Source of the DNA: Comamonas sp.
GTDB taxonomy: Bacteria; Pseudomonadota; Gammaproteobacteria; Burkholderiales; Burkholderiaceae_C
Direction: 5' to 3'
Assembly (NCBI RefSeq): GCF_009360615.1
Contig: NZ_SPEY01000064.1
Span: 1 to 34,772 of the forward strand
Length of the DNA: 34,772 nucleotides
Of the stretch, positions 1-7,145 are shown piece by piece. Position numbers and translations under genes: made by a program. The notes beneath the pieces are model-generated. The model made no database searches and was not told where the DNA came from. It was given only the letters and a program-made list of their open reading frames with translations. Position 1 is the first letter of the stretch, and every line of letters begins with the position of its first letter.

Positions 1-2
1 CC

Positions 3-926
3 CAGATGTCCGGTTCCGCGCTGGCGCAAGCCTATCCGAGCAAGCCCATCACCATCGTCGTGGCCTATCCGGCCGGCGGCGATACCGATGCCATGGCACG
101 CCTGTATGCCGAGAAACTCGGCCAGCGGCTGGGCCAGCCCGTGCTGGTGGAGAACCGCCCGGGTGCCAGCGGCACCATCGGCACCGTGCATGTGGCCAAG
201 GCAGCACCCGACGGCTATACGCTGCTGCTGGCGCCCAATACCTTTGCCATTGCGCAGTTCGTGCTCAAGACCAATGCGGGTTCGAGCTACGACGTGCTCG
301 GCGGCTTCACGCCCATCGTGCAGACCAGCGTACAGCCCATGTTCGTGGCCGCCAGCCGGGGCTCGGGCATCAAGGACATCAAGACCCTGGCGAGCCAGGG
401 CAAGCGCGACGGCCTGACCTATGCCAGTCCCGGCAGCGGCTCGCCCATGCACATCCTGGGCGAGATGTTCAACAAGGCCGCAGGCACCAGGCTGTCGCAC
501 ATTCCCTACAAGGGTGTGGCGCCCGCAGTCAACGACCTGATCGGCGGCCATGTGCCCACGACCTTCATGACCTGGGGCCCCATCGCGCCCTACGCAGGCG
601 GCAAGGTCAATGTGTTGGCCGTGGCCGATGCCCAGCGCAGCCCGCTGGCACCGAATGTGCCGACGCTGGCCGAGCTGGGCGTCAAGGACGTGGAAGTGTC
701 TGCATGGCAGGGACTGTTCGGTCCCAAGGGCATGAAGCCCGAGACCGTCAAGCTGCTGAACACCCACCTCAACGAGATCCTGAAGATGCCTGACGTGGTC
801 TCCAAGATGGCCACCTTCGGCGCCTTGCCCGCGGGCGGCGAGCCGGCACGTCTGGAAAAGACCAACGCCGCGGACTACAACCGCTTCGGCAAGCTCATCA
901 AAGACCTGGGCATCCAGGCCGACTGA
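3..926 (+). CDS. Bug/TctC-family periplasmic solute-binding protein (5' end cut by the window)
   Basis: This is the extracytoplasmic receptor family of tripartite tricarboxylate transporters. It usually binds a carboxylate or aromatic acid in the periplasm. The frame is open to the window edge, so the start and most of the signal peptide are missing. What remains begins just before a signal-peptidase-I-like ALA/QA junction, followed by YPSKPITIVVAYPAGG, the typical mature N-terminus of Bug proteins. Further family signatures are VENRPGASG and APDGYTLL. About 300 mature residues is the normal length. No TctA or TctB membrane partner is visible, which is common for the many orphan Bug receptors in Burkholderiales. 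It lies 30 bases before a small HTH-like gene and the oxygenase genes, so I infer that it captures the substrate of that oxygenase. The ligand cannot be read from the sequence. Confidence 0.9.
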   Translation, partial: QMSGSALAQAYPSKPITIVVAYPAGGDTDAMARLYAEKLGQRLGQPVLVENRPGASGTIGTVHVAKAAPDGYTLLLAPNTFAIAQFVLKTNAGSSYDVLGGFTPIVQTSVQPMFVAASRGSGIKDIKTLASQGKRDGLTYASPGSGSPMHILGEMFNKAAGTRLSHIPYKGVAPAVNDLIGGHVPTTFMTWGPIAPYAGGKVNVLAVADAQRSPLAPNVPTLAELGVKDVEVSAWQGLFGPKGMKPETVKLLNTHLNEILKMPDVVSKMATFGALPAGGEPARLEKTNAADYNRFGKLIKDLGIQAD

Positions 927-956
927 ACCACGATTGTTTTTGGAAGGAGATCCACC

Positions 957-1178
957 ATGGCTGTAGATCGATACCTCGAACCCCACCAGGCGCGTCAGCG
1001 CCCGGGCACCCTGTTTGAAGACCTGCTGGGCGACGCCATCGAGCGCGCCTTCGGCGAAGGCGTGCAGACCTTGCCAGAGCTGGTCGCCTACCTGAACCGC
1101 AGCGGCCCCGGCTGCGACAACGGCGAGGTCTGGACCGAAGCCAGCTTCCAGGCGCTGATGGCGCGCCTGGGCTATTGA
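957..1178 (+). CDS. 73-aa recombinase-like helix-turn-helix protein
   Basis: This small protein sits between the Bug receptor and the Rieske oxygenase. An excellent ribosome binding site (AAGGAG at 944-949, seven bases before the ATG) shows that it is translated. The C-terminal half, roughly residues 38-73, has LPELVAYLNRSG, then NGEVWTEASFQALMARLGY. This matches the pattern of the recombinase domain of large serine recombinases: a helix with a small-residue LNxxG turn, then G-x-W-T and a second helix ending in a Leu/Tyr motif. No catalytic serine or resolvase domain is present, so it is not a recombinase. I recall proteins described as having a recombinase-like HTH domain beside ring-hydroxylating oxygenases, but I cannot search for them here. 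It may bind DNA as a local regulator or act as an accessory of the oxygenase. Its function is unknown. Confidence 0.75.
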   Translation: MAVDRYLEPHQARQRPGTLFEDLLGDAIERAFGEGVQTLPELVAYLNRSGPGCDNGEVWTEASFQALMARLGY

Positions 1179-1202
1179 ACCGAGCAGGACAGGAGAGCCC
1201 CC

Positions 1203-2228
1203 ATGAACGTACAAACCATCACCATCGACCCGGTGGACCGTCTGCTCAACCAGGGCCTGAAGAACCTCTGGTACGCGGTCTGCCCCTCGGACTTCGTGAA
1301 GACCCAGCCCGTCTCGCTGCGCCGCTTCGGCCGCAAGATCGCGCTGTGGCGCGATGCTGCCGGTCAGGTCCATGCGCTGGAAGACCATTGCCCGCACCGC
1401 GGCGCGCCGCTGTCCCAGGGCGTGATCCTGGGCGACCGCATTGCCTGCCCCTACCACGGCGTGGAAGTGCGCTGTGACGGCACCGTGACCAAGGTCCCCG
1501 GCAGCCCCGGCTGCAAGCTCGAAGGTTCGCGCGCCGCGCTGGCTTTCCATGTGCGCGAGGCCCATGGTGCCATCTTCCTCTACAACAGCGACAAGCATGT
1601 GGACGAGGCACCCGAGTTCACGCTGCCCGAGGAATTGACCTCGCCCGCGTACTCGAACTTCCTGTGCTATGCCGAGTGGCGCAGCGATTACCGCTATGCG
1701 CTCGATAACGTCATGGACCCCATGCACGGCACCTTTCTGCACAAGCAGTCGCACTCCATGGCCGAGGGCGACAGCAAGGCCACTTTTCAGGTACGTGATA
1801 CCGAGCACGGCTTTGTGTTCGAGAAGGTCGGCCAGCGTGGCGTGAACTTCGACTGGACCGAATACGGAGAAACCGGCGTGCAGTGGATGCGCCTGGAAAT
1901 TCCGTACCCCAAGACTGGTGGCCCTGGCGGCAACTTCGCCATCGTCGCCTGCGTCACGCCCATCAGCGCCGAGCTGTGCTCCGTGTTCTTCTGGCGCTGC
2001 CGCAAGGTGGACGGCTGGATGCGCGACACCTGGCGCTTCCTCTACCGCAACCGTCTGGAGGCGCGCCACTGGGCCGTGCTGGAGCAGGACCGCATCATGA
2101 TGGAACAGATGGAACTCGACGCCAACGCGCGCGAGAACCTCTACCAGCACGATATCGGCCTGGTGCGCCTGCGCCGCCATCTGCGCCGCCAGGCCCAGGA
2201 GCAGATCGACGAAGGCATCGCATCATGA
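1203..2228 (+). CDS. Rieske non-haem iron aromatic ring-hydroxylating oxygenase, alpha subunit
   Basis: This is the terminal oxygenase of a two-component Rieske system, 341 aa, similar in layout to vanillate O-demethylase and phthalate dioxygenase subunits. The Rieske 2Fe-2S ligands are C63-P-H65 and C82-P-Y-H85. The mononuclear iron site is D168-x3-D172-x2-H175-x4-H180, where D172 is the usual electron bridge between neighbouring subunits. A clear AGGAG at 1191-1195 stands seven bases before the ATG. The stop overlaps the start of the reductase gene by four bases, which indicates translational coupling. There is no beta subunit and no cis-diol dehydrogenase gene in the window, so an alpha-only monooxygenase or demethylase activity is as likely as dihydroxylation. 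Substrate unknown. The neighbouring uptake genes suggest an anionic aromatic compound. Confidence 0.93.
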   Translation: MNVQTITIDPVDRLLNQGLKNLWYAVCPSDFVKTQPVSLRRFGRKIALWRDAAGQVHALEDHCPHRGAPLSQGVILGDRIACPYHGVEVRCDGTVTKVPGSPGCKLEGSRAALAFHVREAHGAIFLYNSDKHVDEAPEFTLPEELTSPAYSNFLCYAEWRSDYRYALDNVMDPMHGTFLHKQSHSMAEGDSKATFQVRDTEHGFVFEKVGQRGVNFDWTEYGETGVQWMRLEIPYPKTGGPGGNFAIVACVTPISAELCSVFFWRCRKVDGWMRDTWRFLYRNRLEARHWAVLEQDRIMMEQMELDANARENLYQHDIGLVRLRRHLRRQAQEQIDEGIAS

Positions 2229-3184
2229 GCAACACCTTGCAAGCCTTTGTGCACACGCTGCGCTTCGAGGCCCAGGACACCATCAGCGTCGAGCTGCGCC
2301 CGGTGGATGGCGGCGAGTTCCCGGCGTTCACGGCCGGCTCCCACATTGACTTGCACCTGCCCAACGGGCTGGTGCGCAGCTATTCCCTGTCCAACGACAG
2401 CCGCGAGCGCCACCGTTACGTGGTCGGCGTGCTGCGCGACCGCGCCAGCCGGGGCGGCTCGCGCTGCGTGCATGAGTCGCTGCGCGTGGGCATGCCCCTG
2501 GCCATTTCCGAGCCGCGCAACCATTTCGCGCTCGACGAGACGGCGGCGCATTCGGTGCTGGTGGCCGGTGGCATCGGCATCACGCCCATGCTGTGCATGG
2601 CTCGCCGCCTCAAGAGCCTGGGGCATTCGTTCGAGATGCTGTACTTTGCACGTGAGCGCAAGAGCGCGGCCTTCCTGCAAGAGTTGCAGGCCCTGGGCAT
2701 GCCGCTGCACCTGCATTTCGATGCCGAGGCAGGCGGTCCCCCCGACCTGCGGGCATTGCTGGCGCAGCGCGCCCCCGCACCGGGCCTGCACCACTATTCC
2801 TGCGGCCCGACGCCCATGCTCGATGCCTTCGAGAAGTTCTGCGCCGAGCTGGGACATGCCAATGCCCATATCGAGCGTTTCACGCCGGTGGAGGTCAAGG
2901 CATCGTCGGATGCGCGCAGCAACTACACGGTGGAGCTCAAGCGCAGCGGCCGCTTCATCGAGATCACGCCCGACAAATCCCTGCTGGACACGCTGCTGGA
3001 CGCCGGTGTCGATGTGGACCACAGCTGCTGCGAAGGCGTCTGCGGCTCCTGCGAGACCCGCGTGCTCGAAGGTGTGCCCGACCATCGCGACTCGGTGCTC
3101 AGCCCCAAGGAACGTGCCGCCAACAAGGTCATGATGGTCTGCGTCTCCGGCTGCAAGAGCGAGCGCCTGGTTCTGGACATCTGA
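2225..3184 (+). CDS. Class IA oxygenase reductase (FMN, NAD(P)H, plant-type 2Fe-2S)
   Basis: This 319-aa reductase should pass electrons from NAD(P)H through FMN and a ferredoxin domain to the Rieske oxygenase encoded just upstream. Domains in order are an FMN-binding barrel with RSYS at 51-54, a nucleotide-binding domain with GGIGITPM at 115-122 and CGP at 193-195, and a C-terminal plant-type ferredoxin with C268-x4-C273-x2-C276-x29-C306. This order (flavin, NAD, iron-sulfur) is that of phthalate dioxygenase reductase and VanB. I chose the ATG at 2225 because it overlaps the oxygenase stop (ATGA). The frame is open far upstream, but that part lies inside the oxygenase gene and carries no family similarity. 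The overlap and the matching class make this the dedicated partner of the oxygenase. Confidence 0.93.
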   Translation: MSNTLQAFVHTLRFEAQDTISVELRPVDGGEFPAFTAGSHIDLHLPNGLVRSYSLSNDSRERHRYVVGVLRDRASRGGSRCVHESLRVGMPLAISEPRNHFALDETAAHSVLVAGGIGITPMLCMARRLKSLGHSFEMLYFARERKSAAFLQELQALGMPLHLHFDAEAGGPPDLRALLAQRAPAPGLHHYSCGPTPMLDAFEKFCAELGHANAHIERFTPVEVKASSDARSNYTVELKRSGRFIEITPDKSLLDTLLDAGVDVDHSCCEGVCGSCETRVLEGVPDHRDSVLSPKERAANKVMMVCVSGCKSERLVLDI

Positions 3185-3235
3185 GCCGGCACATCAGACC
3201 TGCAAAACACCCCCACCCCTAGAGGAGACACAACC

Positions 3236-4300
3236 ATGAAATCCATCCATACGCCGTGCATCGGCGTGGCGCTAGCCTGCCTGGCGTCTTTGCCCGGTGC
3301 CGCTTCGGCACAGTCCAAGGTCGAGCTTTTCGGCGTCCTCGACGTCGGCGTGGCCCATCTGGGCGGCTCGGGTGCTTCCAAGACCGGTCTATCCACGGGA
3401 GGCGCCAACATCAGTCGCCTGGGCTTTCGCGGCACCGAGGATCTCGGCGGCGGTCTGAAGGCGGGCTTCTGGCTGGAGGCCGGTCTGGACGTGGACAGCG
3501 GCGCCGGCAAGGCCGCAGGCGGCAGCCTGAGCTTCAACCGCCGCTCCACAGTGAGCCTGATGGGCGACTGGGGCGAGGTGCGTCTGGGGCGCGATGATTC
3601 GGCCACCTTCCTGAATACGCTGATCTTCGACCCCTTCCTGACCAACGGCGTCGGCGGAACGGGGGCCTTCACCATGCTGGGCATTCCGGGCGTTCCCTCG
3701 ACCGGCGGCGCTCCCATACAGATCAGCAATGCCGTGAGCTATTTCCTGCCCCAGAACCTGGGCGGCTTCTACGGTCAGGCCCAGCTGGCATTCGGCGAGC
3801 AGCCCAGCGGCGCACCCAACAAGCGCGAGGGCGACTATCGCGGCCTGCGCCTGGGTTACCGTCAGGGGGCGTTCAACGGCGCGCTGGCCACGGGCCGGCT
3901 CTACGGCAACACCAGCGCCACCAATCTGACGGCGAACAATGTCGGCCTGTCCTACGACTTCGGGGTGGCCAAGCCGATGCTGCTGTGGGCCTCGGAAAAG
4001 CGCGGCGGCACCAAGATCACGGCTGTGCAGCTGGGCGTGACTGCTCCCCTGGGCAATGGCGAGGCCCGTGCCTCCTTCGGCCACTACAACCTGTCCGGCA
4101 GCAATGCCGACTGGAACAAGATCAGCGTGGGCTATGGCTACAACCTCTCCAAGCGCACCCAGGTCTACGGCACTTATACCTTCCTGAAGAACAAGGGCTC
4201 GGCGGCGAAGTCCATCGGCGTGCAGGGGCTGAGCGCTCCCGGCACCACGCCGGGCGGCAACTCCAACGGCCTGGAACTGGGCGTCCGCCACTTCTTCTGA
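3236..4300 (+). CDS. Gram-negative general porin (Burkholderiales type)
   Basis: This is a trimeric outer-membrane diffusion channel of 354 aa, the usual size of betaproteobacterial OmpC-like porins. The signal peptide is short, with a hydrophobic core and an ASA cut site at residues 23-25, giving a mature start QSKVELFG that continues into GVLDVGV. The protein contains NISRLGFRGTEDLGGGLKAG, a hallmark stretch of this porin family, and ends in phenylalanine (VRHFF), the outer-membrane targeting signal for the BAM complex. A GAGGAG ribosome binding site lies just before the ATG. It follows the reductase gene by 51 bases and probably belongs to the same transcript, serving as outer-membrane entry for the substrate handled by the receptor, permease and oxygenase. 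Specificity cannot be inferred. Confidence 0.93.
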   Translation: MKSIHTPCIGVALACLASLPGAASAQSKVELFGVLDVGVAHLGGSGASKTGLSTGGANISRLGFRGTEDLGGGLKAGFWLEAGLDVDSGAGKAAGGSLSFNRRSTVSLMGDWGEVRLGRDDSATFLNTLIFDPFLTNGVGGTGAFTMLGIPGVPSTGGAPIQISNAVSYFLPQNLGGFYGQAQLAFGEQPSGAPNKREGDYRGLRLGYRQGAFNGALATGRLYGNTSATNLTANNVGLSYDFGVAKPMLLWASEKRGGTKITAVQLGVTAPLGNGEARASFGHYNLSGSNADWNKISVGYGYNLSKRTQVYGTYTFLKNKGSAAKSIGVQGLSAPGTTPGGNSNGLELGVRHFF

Positions 4301-4369
4301 TCCTGCCCCGCAGGGCCGGTCTTGGCCGGCCCCGGGGTTTCGGCGGCAGCACGGCTGCCGTACCGCGCG

Positions 4370-4395
4370 CCCGCCAGGACGTGCGCCCTGGCGGG
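4370..4395. other. Strong intergenic hairpin between porin and MFS genes
   Basis: A perfect nine-base inverted repeat, CCCGCCAGG at 4370-4378 and CCTGGCGGG at 4387-4395, encloses an eight-base loop in the 149-base gap between porin and MFS permease. A pyrimidine run (TTTTCTCTCT) follows only about 20 bases later, so it is not a classical terminator. It may stabilise the 3' end of the upstream mRNA or dampen read-through into the permease gene. Confidence 0.45.
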
Positions 4396-4449
4396 GCCGG
4401 CGGGTGCCGGTCCCGGCTTTTCTCTCTCAACGCTAGCCGGACTCCTGTC

Positions 4450-5721
4450 ATGAAAGACTCACGCTCGTTGCGCTGGTGGGGCGTGGTCACGCTGTTCGTG
4501 ATCGTCGCCATTTCCTACGTGGACCGGATCAATATCTCGGTCCTCATCACCGATCAGGACTTTCTGTCGCACATCGGCCTCACCCCTGACGACCGAACGC
4601 GTCAGGGTCTGCTGGCCACGGCCTTCATGGTCGGTTACGGTGTTTCGTCCTTTGTGCTCACGCCGTTCTGCGCGGCGCTGTTCGGCGTGCGCCGCAGCCT
4701 CTTCGCGGGGCTGCTGCTGTGGGGTGTGGTGACCTTTCTGTCGCCGGCCATGAACAGCTACGGGCTGCTGCTGGCATCGCGCATTCTGCTGGGCGTGTCC
4801 GAGGGGCCGCTGTTCTCGCTGGCTGGCAGCTACATCAAGGCGCATTTCGAGAGCCGCGAGAACGGCAAACCCAACTCCCTGGTCAATATGGGCACCGGAC
4901 TGGGCCTGGCGGTGGGCTATCCCTTCGTCGGCTACCTGGTCGTGGGCCACAACTGGGAGACCTCGTTCCATGTGCTGGGCCTGATCAACGTGCTGCTGGG
5001 CGTTCCGCTGGTCTGGGCCTTTGTGCGCATGCCCAAGGTGGAGACCGGCATGCCCAAGCCCCGGTCGCTGGGCGAGGCCGTGGGACAGGTGGGCCAGATC
5101 GTGCGCGGCGCCATGCACACGCGCTATCTGTGGCTGATCACCATTCTCACGGCGGCCTTTCTGTCCTATCTCTGGGGCAGCAGCAACTGGCTGCCCGCCT
5201 ATCTCAAGGAGTCGCGCGGCTTCTCCATGCGCGAGATGGGCTGGCTGGCTTCGCTGCCCCAATATGCGAGCGTGGCGGCGGTCTTCGTGGGCGGCATGAT
5301 CATCGACCGCATCGCGCGTCGGCAGGTGCCGCTGATCTTTGTCTTCGGCAGCCTCGGCGTGGCGATTGCCGTGTGGCTGGCCATCCATATGGAAGACCGT
5401 TATGCCGCAGCCTATTGCCTGATTGCCGCCAACTTCTGCTGGGGACTGATGAGTCCGGCCATTCCGAGCACCGTGCAGCACTGCGCGCGGCCCGAGCATG
5501 TGGCCAGCGCCTATGGCGTGGTCAACGGTGCGGGCAGTCTGGTCGCGGGCTTCATGCCGGCCATCATGGGCGCGGTGATTGGTGCGCTGTCGGCGCGCGG
5601 CGGCGTGGGGGCGGGATTTTTCGCGGGTTTTGCGGCGCTGATCGGCACGCAGGTGATCGTGATGCTGTGCGGCATCGTGCTCTGGGTGCGCGAGCGCCAT
5701 GCCGAACCGCAGTCCTCGTGA
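4450..5721 (+). CDS. MFS transporter, anion:cation symporter-like
   Basis: This inner-membrane permease is 423 aa with about twelve hydrophobic segments. The N-terminal stretch YVDRINISVL after the first membrane helix is characteristic of the anion:cation symporter group of the major facilitator superfamily (glucarate, galactonate, phthalate and 4-hydroxyphenylacetate carriers). The motif between helices 2 and 3 is FGVRRS, a variant of the usual MFS loop. The frame is open further upstream, but the ATG at 4450 gives the expected start: a charged tail (MKDSRS) and then helix 1. Placed last in the oxygenase cassette, it would carry an organic anion into the cytoplasm by proton symport. With the Bug receptor present as well, the cassette may have two uptake routes, or the receptor may serve another TctAB pair. 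Confidence 0.9.
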   Translation: MKDSRSLRWWGVVTLFVIVAISYVDRINISVLITDQDFLSHIGLTPDDRTRQGLLATAFMVGYGVSSFVLTPFCAALFGVRRSLFAGLLLWGVVTFLSPAMNSYGLLLASRILLGVSEGPLFSLAGSYIKAHFESRENGKPNSLVNMGTGLGLAVGYPFVGYLVVGHNWETSFHVLGLINVLLGVPLVWAFVRMPKVETGMPKPRSLGEAVGQVGQIVRGAMHTRYLWLITILTAAFLSYLWGSSNWLPAYLKESRGFSMREMGWLASLPQYASVAAVFVGGMIIDRIARRQVPLIFVFGSLGVAIAVWLAIHMEDRYAAAYCLIAANFCWGLMSPAIPSTVQHCARPEHVASAYGVVNGAGSLVAGFMPAIMGAVIGALSARGGVGAGFFAGFAALIGTQVIVMLCGIVLWVRERHAEPQSS

Positions 5722-5737
5722 CGCACAGGTAAAAAAA

Positions 5738-5752
5738 GAGCGCCTGGGGCTC
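5738..5752. terminator. Probable bidirectional terminator between MFS gene and corA
   Basis: GAGC at 5738-5741 pairs with GCTC at 5749-5752, with extra A/T pairs possible around a bulge. On the - strand the hairpin is followed by seven T residues (A run at 5731-5737), which suits termination of corA transcripts. On the + strand it is followed by CCTTTCTT, a weaker tail for the MFS gene. The stem is short, so confidence is moderate. Confidence 0.4.
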
Positions 5753-5862
5753 CTTTCTTGCCGGTTTCAGCATCTTCAGATGCCTGAGATGACGGTCAGT
5801 CAGGCGTTAACAGCTCCTGTTTTGATGGAAACGCCTTGAACCCGGCGCGTCGCACCTGAGCA

Positions 5863-5946
5863 GACACCGAGCAAGGGCCGACCCAGCAAAGCCTCCCCAC
5901 CCACGGTGCACCTCCCTCGGGGGAAGGTGCCTGGAGCCACAGCGGT
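5863..5946 (-). repeat. GC-rich 3' repeat, copy A (after corA)
   Basis: Directly after the corA stop codon, read on the - strand, lies a GC-rich structured stretch. It contains a hairpin at 5908-5930 (GCACCTCCC pairing with GGGAAGGTGC, one bulge). At its distal end the 18 bases at 5863-5880 match 19055-19072 with a single difference. This shared end and the shared position after a stop codon make it a relative of the repeat after purK. The middle differs, so it may be a divergent subtype. Confidence 0.55.
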
Positions 5947-6933
5947 CTATTTCAACCAGCCGCGCTTGCGGAAATACAGCATGGGGCCGACGGCGCTGAG
6001 AATCATCAGCAGCACCACGTAGCCGTAGCCGAACTCCCATTCCAGCTCGGGCATGAACTTGAAGTTCATGCCGTAGACGCTGGCGATCAGCGTGGGCGGA
6101 AGCAGGGCCACGCTGGCCACCGAGAAGATCTTGATGATCTTGTTCTGGTTGATGTTGATGAAGCCGACCGTGGCGTCCATCAGGAAGTTGATCTTGTCGA
6201 ACAAAAAGGCCGTGTGGCTGTCCAGCGATTCGATGTCGCGCAGAATCTGGCGCGCTTCCTCGAACTGCTCGGCGTTGAGCATCTTGGAGCGCATGAGAAA
6301 GCTCACGGCGCGGCGCGTGTCCATGACGTTGCGGCGGATGCGGCCGTTCAGGTCCTCCTGGCGCGCAATCGCTCCCAGCACTTCCTTGGCCATCTCGTCG
6401 GTCACATCGCCGGACAGCACCATCTTGCTGGCCTTCTCCAGGTCGTCGTAGATGCGCTCCAGCGTATCGGCCGAGTATTCGGCATCCGCGTCAAACAGCT
6501 TGAGCAGCACGTCCTCGGCGGCGTCGATCAGCCCTGGTGCGCGGCGCGCGCGCATGCGCAGCAGCCGAAAGACCGGCACATCCTCGTCGTGAATCGAGAA
6601 CAGCACGCCATGGCTGCGCAGCGCGGCGTTGTGCTGGTTGAGGATGAAGGCCACGCGTACCGAGCGAGGGTCTTCGTCGTCATCGATCAGAAAGTCGCTG
6701 CGAATATGCAGCTCGCCGTTGTCTTCTTCGTAAAAGCGGGCCGATTCCTCGATGTCGTCATCCATCGCGTCTTCGGGGATGGACAGCTCGTAGTGCTGCT
6801 TGATCCAGCGCTTTTCTTCGACGGTGGGGGATTCCAGGTCGACCCAGATGGGACGAAAGCGTTCGAGGTCTGCCAGGGACTCGATTTCTTCCTGAACGAG
6901 TCGACCATTGGCTAGCGTAAAGATGTTGAGCAT
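5947..6933 (-). CDS. corA: CorA magnesium/cobalt transport protein
   Basis: This is the pentameric inner-membrane Mg2+ channel of the CorA family, 328 aa, close to the usual 316-330. The large N-terminal cytoplasmic domain is rich in acidic residues (DAMDDDIEESARFYEED around residues 55-70), and long helices lead to two C-terminal membrane segments. The selectivity signature YGMN with GMN at 288-290 is followed by FKFMPEL, the classical periplasmic loop. The protein ends in a basic tail (RKRGWLK). A GGGAG ribosome binding site stands about eight bases before the ATG. The gene has a 212-base upstream region holding two adjacent hairpins that may control expression, and it is followed by a GC-rich repeat and a probable terminator. 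Confidence 0.95.
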   Translation of the reverse strand: MLNIFTLANGRLVQEEIESLADLERFRPIWVDLESPTVEEKRWIKQHYELSIPEDAMDDDIEESARFYEEDNGELHIRSDFLIDDDEDPRSVRVAFILNQHNAALRSHGVLFSIHDEDVPVFRLLRMRARRAPGLIDAAEDVLLKLFDADAEYSADTLERIYDDLEKASKMVLSGDVTDEMAKEVLGAIARQEDLNGRIRRNVMDTRRAVSFLMRSKMLNAEQFEEARQILRDIESLDSHTAFLFDKINFLMDATVGFININQNKIIKIFSVASVALLPPTLIASVYGMNFKFMPELEWEFGYGYVVLLMILSAVGPMLYFRKRGWLK

Positions 6934-6978
6934 CAGCTCACTCCCGGTTGTTCTTGAGGTTCTGCAGGGATCAGGGCG

Positions 6979-7030
6979 CTTTCAGCCCCCACAGTCTTCA
7001 ACGGGAGCTGAAAGCTACCAACTAGGGTAG
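6979..7030 (-). promoter_or_regulatory. Structured leader upstream of corA: two abutting hairpins
   Basis: Read on the - strand, a small hairpin (CTACC/GGTAG, positions 7030-7015, six-base loop) is followed without a spacer by a twelve-pair stem (7014-7003 with 6990-6979; one G-U wobble, loop of twelve bases). The second stem ends 45 bases before the corA start codon. No T run follows, so it is not an intrinsic terminator of the upstream gene. Two stacked helices in the leader of a metal-ion transporter suggest an RNA control element. I do not recognise it as a known riboswitch class. Confidence 0.45.
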
Positions 7031-7071
7031 GTTTCCACGGATGTCTTCCAGTAATTCGAAGCCGGTGATTA

Positions 7072-7083
7072 TGCAACGTTGCA
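7072..7083. other. Perfect 12-base palindrome upstream of corA
   Basis: TGCAACGTTGCA is a perfect 12-base palindrome about 140 bases upstream of the corA start, in the gap after the UDG-like gene. It could be an operator for a dimeric regulator, but a single copy gives little support. Confidence 0.3.
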
Positions 7084-7145
7084 CTGCAGCATGTCGCGTG
7101 CGGCATGGATGGGAGAGTGGGCAAGCGGGGCATGTCGCCCGCCTG

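Noticed and set aside
4459..5700. A 413-codon - strand frame over the MFS gene
   Set aside because: It is the shadow of the permease codons, very rich in His, Gln and Arg, without hydrophobic core or start signal.
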